IMG/VR virus record: IMGVR_UViG_3300003873_000003
Coordinates: 1-64,000 of that record
DNA length: 64,000 nucleotides
Reading direction: 5' to 3' (one strand)
From: a virus
A program made the translations under genes and the position numbers. Under the pieces are notes generated by a model that ran no database searches, was not told where the DNA came from, and worked only from the letters and a program-made list of their open reading frames with translations. The first letter of the stretch is position 1. Every line of letters begins with the position of its first letter. This document shows, piece after piece, positions 23,813-33,179 of the stretch.

Positions 23813-25342
23813 TTAGAATTGCCTAAAGATTCCCTCTTTCTTTGATAAGGATTTCTTCTTGGCAGTACCACTGGACGAGTTGCCCCTGCCTGTGGCGGCT
23901 AGGCACTCTGCTTTGACCCTTTCACTTAAAATGAACTTCAAAGGGAAAACACTCTTGAACAATGTTGTTCTGAAACAACCCGTTGACTGCGGGGACTGCA
24001 TGTCAACAATGAAATGTATTGTAGGTGTTTTCTTACCCTTCATAGGGGTGCAGATACGCATACTTTCTTGGTAAAACTTCGGTGGGTTTGAGATAGGAAC
24101 GCACTCAACCATGTATGACCAACAAGGTACATCAATACCCTCTTGAACCATCTGACGAATAGCAACCACACAACGAACCTTGCGCTCTCGGGCTGCATTC
24201 AGCACTTCTTCCTTATTCACACTGGCATGAAACTCTGCGGCAATAGGTCGCTTGCATCGTGTATTTATCTCTTCCACCAAGTCAATGATGTGCTGCTTCC
24301 TAGCGCAAGGGATGATAACACTGTGTCCCTTCTTCATCGCTGCGATAGCAATATCACAAATCAACTTGTTTCGCTTTTTATTGGAAGATAGGTTGTTGAT
24401 AAAGCCCACCCACGTCTTCAAGTCCTTAAACTTGATGTCGGTAGTTGTTATCTCAACCGTAGGCTTCAAGCTCTTCACTTTGGCTCTTGCAGTAACAGGA
24501 CCCAAGATGTCCGTAGTGATGAACTCTAAACCGTCTTTCCGTTCAACTGTACCCGTAACCCCGAATCGAATACGGCTGTCCATCTTGTTCACAACAGAGG
24601 AGAAACAAGCCGCTGCTACACGGTGACATTCGTCCACCGCAACGAACCCGAACTCCCCTTGGATGTACTTAGTGACCTTAGCTTCACCCGAACCTTCACG
24701 AATAAAGGATTGGTAGGTTGATAAGCATATATCAAAATCAGCTAACTGCTCTGGGGTCTTAGCCAAACCTGCAATGCGGATACCGTGATACTTAGCCACA
24801 TCTTCCATGTCGGTGAACTTGATTAAGGTGTTGATGAACTGGGTAAGCAAATCGTCCTGATGCGCAAGTATAAGAGCCTTGTACCCATACTTGCAAATCA
24901 GGTAAACCATCATCACCGTTTTACCCGAACGAGGCGGTGCTTCCAGTATCCCCCTACCACGAGACAAGAACTGTGCAATACATTTCTTTTGGTGGGGTAG
25001 TAACTTGCCTGTGAAAGTAATCTTATGACGCATCTTCTTCGTACAGCGTTTTTCTACGATTTCGGCACGAGGGAAAACACGCATGAACTTCTTAACATTC
25101 CCCGAAGGGAACCCCACATAACTCTGCTTCTTGCGTTTCAAGAACGTATGAAGTTTTACATTGCCGTAGTTTGAAGGGCATCCGTCACAGAGGTAAGAGC
25201 CTTGCTCATCATCCTCTACATTAACTGGGCATCTACTACACGAGGATTCATCAAACACCTCTCTTTCATACTTGGCTAGGTGTTCCTCCGAAACATGCTC
25301 CGCTGGGACGTAGAACATCTCTTTTTGGATAACCTTTGTCAT
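23813..25342 (-). CDS. SF2 DNA helicase (XPB/UvsW-like) with zinc finger
   Basis: The start at 25342 overlaps the previous stop as ATGA. The 509-residue product has a four-cysteine finger near the N-terminus (CSRCPVN...YLCDGCP). The helicase motor follows: LLPHQKKCIAQFL, Walker A APPRSGKT, ILAHQDDLL, the DECH box, GVTGTVERKDG, and motifs V-VI (VQEGIDVP and YQESMRICTP). The weak arginine-finger region should still work. It probably acts in recombination or restart, like T4 UvsW. Confidence 0.88.
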   Translation of the reverse strand: MTKVIQKEMFYVPAEHVSEEHLAKYEREVFDESSCSRCPVNVEDDEQGSYLCDGCPSNYGNVKLHTFLKRKKQSYVGFPSGNVKKFMRVFPRAEIVEKRCTKKMRHKITFTGKLLPHQKKCIAQFLSRGRGILEAPPRSGKTVMMVYLICKYGYKALILAHQDDLLTQFINTLIKFTDMEDVAKYHGIRIAGLAKTPEQLADFDICLSTYQSFIREGSGEAKVTKYIQGEFGFVAVDECHRVAAACFSSVVNKMDSRIRFGVTGTVERKDGLEFITTDILGPVTARAKVKSLKPTVEITTTDIKFKDLKTWVGFINNLSSNKKRNKLICDIAIAAMKKGHSVIIPCARKQHIIDLVEEINTRCKRPIAAEFHASVNKEEVLNAARERKVRCVVAIRQMVQEGIDVPCWSYMVECVPISNPPKFYQESMRICTPMKGKKTPTIHFIVDMQSPQSTGCFRTTLFKSVFPLKFILSERVKAECLAATGRGNSSSGTAKKKSLSKKEGIFRQF

Positions 25343-25629
25343 GCGTGCTGAACCATCAACTGTGCAAGTTCTTCTGGGGTGCGGAACACAGCCGTCTGTG
25401 CAGGTATGCACGTACCGTAGTTGGTGTTCAAGTATTCGATAGCCATGTTAGAACGGTCACCGTCCCGACAGTCGGCAAATGCTTCCAATGCTTCGGTGGC
25501 ACGTTCGATTAGGCGAGCCATGTAGGGAGACGGCTTCGTTGGATGCTCCGATACTCCACCTACCATCTCAATAGGTGCATGTGGTGTGGATTCTGTCACT
25601 GTACCATGTACGATAAAGCGTTCTGTCAT
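25339..25629 (-). CDS. Unknown 96-residue protein
   Basis: A small acidic protein whose stop overlaps the helicase start. Residues 33-60 form a helix (YMARLIERATEALEAFADC). No family recognised; the ATGA coupling suggests its level is tied to that of the helicase. Confidence 0.55.
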   Translation of the reverse strand: MTERFIVHGTVTESTPHAPIEMVGGVSEHPTKPSPYMARLIERATEALEAFADCRDGDRSNMAIEYLNTNYGTCIPAQTAVFRTPEELAQLMVQHA

Positions 25630-25673
25630 TTCAATCTCCTGTGTCGTAATAAATAGTTCTGAAAATTAACGGT

Positions 25674-26195
25674 TTATAATCTGCGCTCTACCTTAGCATT
25701 AAGCTCCAAGATAGAGACAAGACGTGTCAGCGTCCATGAGGCTGCGTCAATGTCTGCAACTAGAAGCTCGGCTATTTCCTTAACAGACTCGCCCTCCCGC
25801 TGCTTCTTAACAAACACGGCTAACATAGAGTTGACAGCTTGCTGACGTTCCCCCTTAGTCCTGTACTCACTAAGTAGCAAGGGTGAGTAAGTTGAGGATA
25901 AATAATCATTCATGGCTTCCATGAATATATCAAGCTGTGAATTTACCCTCTGTATCTGCATCAGTATCTCTACAGCCCGAGAGCGGTTAGCGCAATTCTG
26001 CTCGGCAGCTTCCACCAACATCGTCTGGGCATCATGCGTTGAGGCGAGGTTCAAGAACCTAACCTTGCGTACTGCGTGCATTGATTCCAATTCATCTCGA
26101 AAAGCCCGAAGGTCTAACGAGTAAACACCATCGGTTAGCATCTTACGGTGTCGCCTGTACTTCTTGTCAGCAAGAACGTTAGCCTTGAATGTCAT
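25674..26195 (-). CDS. Unknown helical 173-residue protein
   Basis: Nearly all-helical composition, basic at the N-terminus (KKYRRHRKMLTDG). The start at 26195 has AAAGGAGG upstream. It sits 12 bases after folE and before the helicase group. I do not recognise the family. Confidence 0.58.
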   Translation of the reverse strand: MTFKANVLADKKYRRHRKMLTDGVYSLDLRAFRDELESMHAVRKVRFLNLASTHDAQTMLVEAAEQNCANRSRAVEILMQIQRVNSQLDIFMEAMNDYLSSTYSPLLLSEYRTKGERQQAVNSMLAVFVKKQREGESVKEIAELLVADIDAASWTLTRLVSILELNAKVERRL

Positions 26196-26207
26196 AAGTC
26201 TCCTCCT

Positions 26208-26864
26208 TTAAGATAAGGGCTTCCTGTCAAGTCGGTCTAGCATCCCATAGTATTCAGCTTTGCAGGATGCGTTATCTAAGAAGATACCCCTAACCTCGGT
26301 CGTGGCAGTATAGCTTGGTGACTCAACTCCTCGACATTCCATGCAGGAGTGACGTGCTACGATAGACACTGCGCTACCTTGAGAAGGTATTTGGGGGAAC
26401 CAGTTAGAGGAACCGTCACGATAGAACACATCAGCAATATCTTTACACAACTGCTCTTGCAATACAGGTCGCTTCGACAATGATTTAACGATGCGTGCAA
26501 TCTTGGATAGACCCAGAACCACACCGTCCTTAGAAGGCATGTAGGCAACAGACACGTCAAGGAACACAGGTAGCAAGTGGTGAGGGCATAGACCCGAAGC
26601 TCGTATAGGGCTTTGCAGAACAATACCGTTAGTGGTGGTGTTGGCTGCGAACTCCGTGGGGAACGCCGTTGAGCATATCGTAAGCAATTCGTTACGGATT
26701 GTTTCTTTGGTTAGGCACATCTCAGACATAGCCCGAGCGCATCTCATAGGCGTATCTTCGAGGTTGTCCATCTCCGCCCTAGATAAATCACCATCACGGT
26801 TGAAGTAATCAACAATAGTTTTGTAGGCAGTAACCAGCTTGGGGTCAACGTTTTTGTTTTTCAT
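26208..26864 (-). CDS. folE: GTP cyclohydrolase I
   Basis: A 218-residue enzyme with the family signatures: GLCPHHLLPVF with the zinc cysteine and histidines (about residues 92-102), VLGLSKIARIVKSLSKRPVLQEQL, and HSCMECRGVE with the second zinc cysteine. It turns GTP into 7,8-dihydroneopterin triphosphate, the entry to both folate and 7-deazaguanine synthesis. Together with QueE and QueC in this window, the 7-deazaguanine route is the better reading. It is longer than the T-fold core because of an N-terminal extension typical of the enzyme. Confidence 0.92.
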   Translation of the reverse strand: MKNKNVDPKLVTAYKTIVDYFNRDGDLSRAEMDNLEDTPMRCARAMSEMCLTKETIRNELLTICSTAFPTEFAANTTTNGIVLQSPIRASGLCPHHLLPVFLDVSVAYMPSKDGVVLGLSKIARIVKSLSKRPVLQEQLCKDIADVFYRDGSSNWFPQIPSQGSAVSIVARHSCMECRGVESPSYTATTEVRGIFLDNASCKAEYYGMLDRLDRKPLS

Positions 26865-26879
26865 GTGAGTTCCTTTGAA

Positions 26880-27326
26880 TCAAATTTCATACAAATCAGC
26901 AATGTCTAAAATAGGTGTCCGACAATAAACTACCGACCACGCTATACCATCGCCTTCGCAAAGCCATATACAGGATAACCCTCCAACTACAGCCGTCTGC
27001 ACGCCTGCGTTATGGAGACCCCCACCGAGATAAAAGTTCGTGACGGGCAACAGAAGCCGCTCATAGGCGGAACTATTGGCATGACAGCTATCCACTAGGA
27101 CACCGTTAGAGATTAGGTACCCCATAACATCGTCTGTACGCTTATCATGTAGCGTAGCCAAGAAAGGAATCTTAGCAGCACAAACATGACCTTTGCGGAT
27201 AACATAGGTTGTTTCGCCAGCCTTCCAGTTGTCATCAGGGTTAGGGTGTGCATCCAACACAGCGATGCCACCCCCTTCTGTAGGGAACAACCCTTGCCCT
27301 TTATGGTAGTTAGGTAGCGTAATCAT
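26880..27326 (-). CDS. Member of a three-gene tandem paralogous family (copy 3)
   Basis: The start at 27326 overlaps the upstream stop as ATGA. The 148-residue product shares TDDVMGYLISNGVLVDS with GYLLNGGYVLARS and GYIVEGGFALSSW in the two preceding genes. All three open with a short strand and KG(Q/H/W)G, and end with a strand containing a Trp (here WLCEGDGIAWSVVY). Function unknown. Confidence 0.62.
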   Translation of the reverse strand: MITLPNYHKGQGLFPTEGGGIAVLDAHPNPDDNWKAGETTYVIRKGHVCAAKIPFLATLHDKRTDDVMGYLISNGVLVDSCHANSSAYERLLLPVTNFYLGGGLHNAGVQTAVVGGLSCIWLCEGDGIAWSVVYCRTPILDIADLYEI

Positions 27327-27814
27327 GCTACTCCACCTGTACCTACAGTAGAGTCCCAGTGCGCCACCCACGCATGTGGTGTAGCCAAAGATGAAACATA
27401 AGAAAAACCGCCATCTCTGAATGTATGAACGTCTTTTGGTGAAACGCTGTTAGATAGTGAGTACGCATGGATTAGGGACTCAAGTATTGTGTCATGGTCT
27501 GAACTACAGGCACATGTGTTACTCACGTCACCGTCAGAGCGTGCTAGAACGTACCCACCATTAAGCAGGTAGCCAGCAACAACAGCAGTATCGGGACAAA
27601 ATTCTGTTCCTTTGGAAGAACAAGTGTGCAAAGAGCAGAGCAGACTATCGTCACTATCACCCGAAAGCTGCACAGGTTTAACGAGGTAGTTATTAGCCCT
27701 CCAAGCTGGTTCATCCCATTCACGTCCATGCAACTGAATACAGACACACGAGCGTCCCATGTATGTAACAGGCACTAAGCCATGCCCTTTATGTACTGCA
27801 CGAAGTTTTATCAT
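27323..27814 (-). CDS. Member of a three-gene tandem paralogous family (copy 2)
   Basis: A 163-residue protein with the family markers VHKGHGLVPV, DTAVVAGYLLNGGYVLARS and HAWVAHWDSTV. Six or more cysteines give it a possible metal or disulfide character. Start at 27814, with GGGGG upstream. Function unknown. Confidence 0.6.
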   Translation of the reverse strand: MIKLRAVHKGHGLVPVTYMGRSCVCIQLHGREWDEPAWRANNYLVKPVQLSGDSDDSLLCSLHTCSSKGTEFCPDTAVVAGYLLNGGYVLARSDGDVSNTCACSSDHDTILESLIHAYSLSNSVSPKDVHTFRDGGFSYVSSLATPHAWVAHWDSTVGTGGVA

Positions 27815-27824
27815 GTGTTACCCC

Positions 27825-28310
27825 CTAAGATGGTATTACTTGCTGCGTTACAGTACCGTTATACTGCGCAATCCATTCAATGCCTGATTCAGTGGACACC
27901 CAATAACAAGCAAACTCCCTATCCATAAGAGAGTTGACATGGGGTGCATGTTCATCACTATCAAAGTGATTGTATAAGAGGTTCTGTACCGTACCCCTGA
28001 CAGGTGTCGAAGCCTCCCATGATGATAGGGCAAAGCCACCCTCTACGATATACCCTGCAACACTATCAGTTTCGGGGGAGTATAGAGCCTTCAAGAAAGG
28101 GAGTTCCACACCATCAACGTCAACAACAGCCTGTATTCTATACTCACGCACCCCGAACGGAGAGGGCTTGTCTGCATCCGACTTGAACAAAATCCCTACC
28201 GCAGGTGAATTGAGGGAACTTCCTGTACTAAGAAAGAACCCCCAACCCTTGCGAGCATCCAATAAAAAGACAGTATCACTTGCACGTTCGCTACCTACAG
28301 CCGAGTACAT
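27825..28310 (-). CDS. Member of a three-gene tandem paralogous family (copy 1)
   Basis: The ATG at 28310 overlaps the clamp stop (TGATG), with GGGAGT upstream. The 161-residue product has ARKGWGFFLS, TDSVAGYIVEGGFALSS and GIEWIAQYNGTV, matching the other two copies. Tight coupling to the sliding clamp suggests coexpression but not necessarily shared function. Confidence 0.62.
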   Translation of the reverse strand: MYSAVGSERASDTVFLLDARKGWGFFLSTGSSLNSPAVGILFKSDADKPSPFGVREYRIQAVVDVDGVELPFLKALYSPETDSVAGYIVEGGFALSSWEASTPVRGTVQNLLYNHFDSDEHAPHVNSLMDREFACYWVSTESGIEWIAQYNGTVTQQVIPS

Positions 28311-29392
28311 CAAAATGTACTCCCTAAGTAGGTGGTGTTAGTTTCTGCGTCCTCAATAACGAACACACGCTCCATAATCTTAAACACGATTGTGGGACTA
28401 CATAAAGGCAGCATGTCGAGTAGCTGTGGCACTTGGAACAAGATTTTAGTTTCACCTTTTGTGGTTACCTTAATACCCTCACGGATGTTGCCGTAAGAGG
28501 ATTTTGTTTCAACGGTAATACCCGACTTACCGACATGCAGAACCGTTGATGTGCTAGATTCATAGACAGCGGTTTGACCTTTCAACGCTACCACTAAGGC
28601 ATCACGGCTACATTCAAATGAGGCTTTCTCGTCCCCCATGATACTAAGCAACTGTTCCAACTCGTCCAAAGAGCGGGCTTCTGTCTGAACCAACGGAAGG
28701 CGAAGCTCGTACTCACGGCAAAACACGGTAACACTACTGCTATCAATCGACAACTTTAGGTTGTCCGAAGGCAGACCCCGAAGAATCTCAACATAGTGTA
28801 GCGGAAGTTTGAACTCAAACGCAGAATCAACAGCCGAGCCTTCCGTGTTAACGCTCAAAGCACCGTGATAGTGGTCAAAACACCCCACTGTGATACCTTT
28901 CTTGTCCATACGGATGTGAGCAAGCATATCACCCTCAACAAACTGTGAAGTCAAGCTCACACGGGGTAACATTTCAAACAAGGTTTTCTTCAACTCGCCG
29001 CCCAAGGTTCGTGAGTCAGCAATAGAAATCTCAACCTTAGTTGGAGGGAGCAAGGTCAATGCACCACTGTACCGACCTTTAAGGGACTTAACCTTCAATG
29101 TGTTACTTGCGTTCTTAGATGAAGGGTTAGAAATCAACGATACCACGCCCTTACCAGTCAATGCTGTGGATAAGACAACGGGGTCAACAGTAACAGAGCC
29201 TCGCTTCTTAACCTCACAGTCGGATAGGTACAAGGCGAACTTGCGTGCGCCTTCGATAGTCTCCCCACTTAGCCTGATACCTCGCTTCGCAGTTGCTTCG
29301 ATAACACACTGTGAAGCACTGGATTTACCAATGATGCGCTGTACACAACTCAGCCCCTTGATTAAGGCTGCACTCTCTATTTCAAAGTTCAT
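28310..29392 (-). CDS. Sliding clamp, DnaN-like
   Basis: A 360-residue protein of about three clamp-size (120-residue) beta-alpha units, the length of bacterial DnaN. It begins EIESAALIKGLSCVQRIIGKS, like the DnaN opening, and repeats strands with short helices throughout; the middle unit includes LPRVSLTSQFVEGDMLAHI. It lies just downstream of the DNA polymerase gene and the phage also encodes a DnaX-type loader, so it should be the processivity ring. Sequence identity to bacterial clamps looks low. Confidence 0.8.
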   Translation of the reverse strand: MNFEIESAALIKGLSCVQRIIGKSSASQCVIEATAKRGIRLSGETIEGARKFALYLSDCEVKKRGSVTVDPVVLSTALTGKGVVSLISNPSSKNASNTLKVKSLKGRYSGALTLLPPTKVEISIADSRTLGGELKKTLFEMLPRVSLTSQFVEGDMLAHIRMDKKGITVGCFDHYHGALSVNTEGSAVDSAFEFKLPLHYVEILRGLPSDNLKLSIDSSSVTVFCREYELRLPLVQTEARSLDELEQLLSIMGDEKASFECSRDALVVALKGQTAVYESSTSTVLHVGKSGITVETKSSYGNIREGIKVTTKGETKILFQVPQLLDMLPLCSPTIVFKIMERVFVIEDAETNTTYLGSTF

Positions 29393-29411
29393 ACATATCT
29401 CCTAGTCCTAG

Positions 29412-32339
29412 TTAATCTACGTCAACGAAATTAGCTTCAACAATCCGTACTCGTGCTACCATCTTCGACAAAAGCGTATCCATCTTCATGTGGTAGTTTA
29501 CACTTTCGTCAGCCTCAAGCTGCTGGGCTACTTCCTGTAAACGCACTTTCCCAAAGATGCGGCTGTTATGTTGCACAGCGTTCAGCACAGCCTTCTTATT
29601 CGTGCAGCGAATCCCCATGCGTGTCTCTTGTTCTATCAGCGAAGAGCTAACCAGTGTAACAAGGGATTCAGGTACGAAGTCCCAACCTTTAACGTCACGT
29701 AGATTGTCACCAAACTCAAAGTCCATTTCCAAACCCACTGGCAACGGCGCATTGAACTCATCACGGCAAACACGATGCACTCCCGTCGTGTACGAGTGTT
29801 CCATTATGTATGCCATCACAGGGATAGCCCAGAACGGGCATTGTGAATAGACACTATCATGCACACTGTTACTGATTTGAATCTTCAAGTCGCACCCACT
29901 GGATGTCCACTTAAACACGTTAGTCTGGAACTCCCTCCCACCGATAAACCCTTGGTCAGAGGCAGTGCCTTGAATAGGTGAGTTCATCGACATACGGGCA
30001 TTAGCCGCTTGGATGCCTGTATCAGGGTGCAGGAAGCCGAACAAGTGACGCTTACGACCCAGAGGAGAACGTGCGTAAAGGTTCTTCTTAGCGAAAGCCT
30101 GTACTGCATCGAGCCATTTCTTAGAAGCGAAGAACTTACCAAAGAACTGCTTTAGGAGCTTCTTCGTTGCGGAAAGCGGCTGCCCGATATTGTCAGAAAG
30201 AGACTGAACACCCATACCATATAGAGTACCGAACGTAGTCACCTTAACGGCGTTCCTAGCCTCCTTGGTACAATCGTCAGGGTGGGTATTGTGGAAGAAC
30301 TGCACGTTTAGTTTATGCACGTCCCCGTACAACTCAATGGCTCGCTCGTTTTCGGGTGTCGGATTCAAGCGGTAGTTGAGCCTTGCAAACAAGCCTTTGG
30401 CAAACTGTTCCGCAAACACCTTGTCTTTAGCGATTAACGTGAAACCCCGAATCTCATGAGCAGAGTAATCGGCAGCACAAAACATATTCCCTTTCTCTGC
30501 TACGAACATCCGCTTAATCACCTTACCGAGTTCAGAGCGAGAAGGGATTTGGTGTAGAGAGGGGTCTTTAGCAGAAGCTCGTCCTGTCACCACATCGGTG
30601 AAGGAGAACTGTGGTCTGATACGGCTATCCAACCTAGCATCTGGGTCATCACGCAGTACATCGTAAAACTTGTTCACATAGCTACTACGAAGCTTCTCCG
30701 CCTTACCTAGTTCCTCAAGCCACCGCACCTCTTCCACCTTACTGCTGTAGTGAGACTTGAAAGCCTTATCAAGCTTACCACCACCCTTGGCATTACGACC
30801 CAGAGGCTCAAGTTTAAGTACACCAAAGAACAAGACTTGTTTGTGCGCATCCTTCCCGATGTCAAACACATGAGGAACAGAAGCACCAAACAGCCCATTG
30901 GAAGGAGCCCCCGACTTCTTAACGAGAAGAGCGTTAGCCTTTTTCACGTTATCAGATTTACGGAAGGAGTCCTTCATTTCCTTAATAATCTTGTTCACAG
31001 GTGATTCGGGTGTCTTCAAATAATGAACCCACTCTTTATCAACAGGCAATCCAAAGTATTCCATCACAGCAAAGCAATGGATAAGAGAGCCGATAACACG
31101 GGTCACAACAGGTATGTGGTCTTCGTCTGCCTGCTTCAACTGCTCATCATGGATAAGGCGGGGTGCGATAACATCCACACAAGCGTACTCGATTAAAGCA
31201 TCGTTAAGGTCGGTGGTTGCGATAGTCACACGGTCAGCCTTGCTGAATTGCAGGGTACTATAAATGTCACTGCCGTACTGGTTACACAAGGCGGCTAAAC
31301 TGTAAGCACTGTAACCAAAGGAAGTCAGGGCAGTCCTGTTCTCGTCCAAGGCGTACTCACCTGCGGTAGTACAGTAAACAGGGGCTTTATAATAACGAAC
31401 ACCTAGGTTCAGCACTTGCCCTGTATCGAACTTTGCATTGTGCATGATATGGTATTTATTATCATTGGTCTCCAAATAGTGGCAAATAGCTTTTCTAACC
31501 TTCTCTAGTTGCGTAGGAGTAAACGGCGTATCCTTGTGGTATAACGGAACGAAGTACGCAGTAGAGCCCAACCCAAACTGGATAGAGAATAGCGTGGAAG
31601 CTCGCCGATATAGACCCGAACCCTCTGTATCAATACAGACAATATCAGCCTTGCGTAACTTGGCAAGGAGTAACTTCACCTTGCGCATTGTATCAATGTA
31701 GATGTACTTATAGTCCCCTTTATCCAGCTTGATTTTAGGTGTCGTCCCGTTTATGCACCATGATACATGGCGTATCCACATACCGATAAGCTCACTGACC
31801 TTAACAGTCTCCTTGAACTTAGCTTCGACATCACCGTAAAGCGTACTGATGGATAGGGTACTCATCACATTATATTCTGTACGACCAATCTTCACAGGGC
31901 GTACTTGACCTAGGAACTTACGAGCTTCTTGGGGTGAACCACTAAGGGCAACGTTAGGTTCTAAGCCACAGGTGATGACCATATCAGGTTTAAGTTTTGA
32001 TACAATACGCTTCACACGACCCTGACACAGAGTATCAGCAATTTCTTTTAAGTCACCACTCAAGTCGTATGTCTTACACACATTGTAGGGGACAACATAG
32101 ACTGTGCAATCTTTCTTTATGTTATCTTTGACACGGTTCATCATGTTGAAGAACAGCTTACCTACAGAACCACTAAACAACTCTTTACGTCCCATATCCT
32201 CAGTTGGGATATGGTCAACGATAAACAGCACCTTGTAGTTTCCTTCACCTAAGTAAAAAGGTCGCACGGAAAAAGGGCTGCGGTTAAGCAGCCCCTTCAC
32301 CTGACCTTCCGCTTTATCGGGAAGGTTGAAATACCTCAA
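29412..32339 (-). CDS. Family A DNA polymerase with UDG-like N-terminal domain
   Basis: A 975-residue replicative polymerase. Residues 35-190 resemble the uracil-DNA glycosylase superfamily fold (VLFIVDHIPTEDMG, then MVITCGLEPNVALSG), probably without conventional catalytic motifs. A DEDD 3'-5' exonuclease follows: DTEGSG with D237, HNAKFD, YACVDV. The polymerase has motif A AADYSAHEIRGF, motif B with KVTTFGTLYGMG, and motif C VHDSVY. It copies phage DNA with the clamp and DnaB-type helicase. There is no 5' nuclease domain. The UDG-like domain may recognise uracil or other unusual bases in the template. Confidence 0.9.
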   Translation of the reverse strand: MRYFNLPDKAEGQVKGLLNRSPFSVRPFYLGEGNYKVLFIVDHIPTEDMGRKELFSGSVGKLFFNMMNRVKDNIKKDCTVYVVPYNVCKTYDLSGDLKEIADTLCQGRVKRIVSKLKPDMVITCGLEPNVALSGSPQEARKFLGQVRPVKIGRTEYNVMSTLSISTLYGDVEAKFKETVKVSELIGMWIRHVSWCINGTTPKIKLDKGDYKYIYIDTMRKVKLLLAKLRKADIVCIDTEGSGLYRRASTLFSIQFGLGSTAYFVPLYHKDTPFTPTQLEKVRKAICHYLETNDNKYHIMHNAKFDTGQVLNLGVRYYKAPVYCTTAGEYALDENRTALTSFGYSAYSLAALCNQYGSDIYSTLQFSKADRVTIATTDLNDALIEYACVDVIAPRLIHDEQLKQADEDHIPVVTRVIGSLIHCFAVMEYFGLPVDKEWVHYLKTPESPVNKIIKEMKDSFRKSDNVKKANALLVKKSGAPSNGLFGASVPHVFDIGKDAHKQVLFFGVLKLEPLGRNAKGGGKLDKAFKSHYSSKVEEVRWLEELGKAEKLRSSYVNKFYDVLRDDPDARLDSRIRPQFSFTDVVTGRASAKDPSLHQIPSRSELGKVIKRMFVAEKGNMFCAADYSAHEIRGFTLIAKDKVFAEQFAKGLFARLNYRLNPTPENERAIELYGDVHKLNVQFFHNTHPDDCTKEARNAVKVTTFGTLYGMGVQSLSDNIGQPLSATKKLLKQFFGKFFASKKWLDAVQAFAKKNLYARSPLGRKRHLFGFLHPDTGIQAANARMSMNSPIQGTASDQGFIGGREFQTNVFKWTSSGCDLKIQISNSVHDSVYSQCPFWAIPVMAYIMEHSYTTGVHRVCRDEFNAPLPVGLEMDFEFGDNLRDVKGWDFVPESLVTLVSSSLIEQETRMGIRCTNKKAVLNAVQHNSRIFGKVRLQEVAQQLEADESVNYHMKMDTLLSKMVARVRIVEANFVDVD

Positions 32340-32340
32340 C

Positions 32341-32907
32341 TTATAGTACCTTTTCTAAGCGGCGCATACACAGACGAAGCCCCTTACGTAGGTAATCGCT
32401 ATCTTCACCGAACACAAGGATATTTGCATCTGCGATGGTTTGCAGCAAAGGGCTGTGGGTTGCGATGATGAACTGCAAGTTAGGTTTACTCTCAATCAGG
32501 CGAGCCAACTCAGCGATAGCAGAATAATCCAACCCAATTTCAGGTTCATCCATAACCACGGTTGTAGGGTCTGTAATGTTGTCCAACGCTCGCATATAAC
32601 GCATAAGAGCTTCACCGTGAGATTCAGAATCGTTGGTAATCTTCTTGGATGCCTCACCATCAATGTTAGGCTTAGAGGTGATTGTTCCACTGGCGTGGTA
32701 CAGAACAGGAACTTCGCTATCACGGATAAGTTGTGCAACAGGTACAGAATCAGCACCATTGACCACACGCATGATAGCTTCAATGGAACTGCTTTTTCCG
32801 CTACCGTTGGGACCAACTAGAATGTTCACGCCTTCCATGAAGGTGACACTCGTGCAGCCACAGCGGCTAATGTAGTTATTGGCGACAAACTTTGCTCGTA
32901 AAATCAT
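32341..32907 (-). CDS. Compact ABC/SMC-type ATPase
   Basis: The start at 32907 follows AAGGAGATTTTACC. The 188-residue product is almost only a nucleotide-binding head: GPNGSGKSS near residues 33-41, then the signature-region and Walker B VVMDEPEIGLD (about residues 120-130), and the H-loop IIATHSPLL. It lacks a coiled-coil or partner domain, like AAA_21/OLD-type minimal ATPases. A role in recombination, packaging or defence is possible; no nuclease partner is visible next to it. Confidence 0.8.
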   Translation of the reverse strand: MILRAKFVANNYISRCGCTSVTFMEGVNILVGPNGSGKSSSIEAIMRVVNGADSVPVAQLIRDSEVPVLYHASGTITSKPNIDGEASKKITNDSESHGEALMRYMRALDNITDPTTVVMDEPEIGLDYSAIAELARLIESKPNLQFIIATHSPLLQTIADANILVFGEDSDYLRKGLRLCMRRLEKVL

Positions 32908-32947
32908 AGGTAAAATCTCCTTAAAATATAATGTGTTTCCGTCGGTC

Positions 32948-32957
32948 ATTTACAGTT
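32948..32957 (-). promoter_or_regulatory. AAACTGTAAATG boundary motif
   Basis: Minus-strand AAACTGTAAATGAC just after the stop at 32964; TATATT follows the TGTAAA hexamer by 18 bases, promoter-like spacing. Confidence 0.5.
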
Positions 32958-32963
32958 TTCAGT

Positions 32964-33179
32964 TCAAAATAAATTCCGTGCATAAGGTGGTAACTTGTCT
33001 TCGGGCTTCAATTCAGCTAGTGCCTGTACCCGAAGCTCCAGTATCCGAATAGAGTTGCTTACGTGCAACGGTACACTACTACCAAGTGCATCCAACCGAG
33101 CCTTGGTGTACAAAAGCGAATCAAGCTCTTTTTTAGTGGTCTCTATCACCGAAGCTAAATCACCCATCTGTAGCACCAT
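32964..33179 (-). CDS. Small coiled-coil protein
   Basis: A 71-residue helical protein (DLASVIETTKKELDSLLYTKARL). The start is uncertain: ATG at 33179 or 33167, or GTG at 33191; none has a strong ribosome binding site, and the gene overlaps the end of the upstream one. Function unknown. Confidence 0.5.
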   Translation of the reverse strand: MVLQMGDLASVIETTKKELDSLLYTKARLDALGSSVPLHVSNSIRILELRVQALAELKPEDKLPPYARNLF

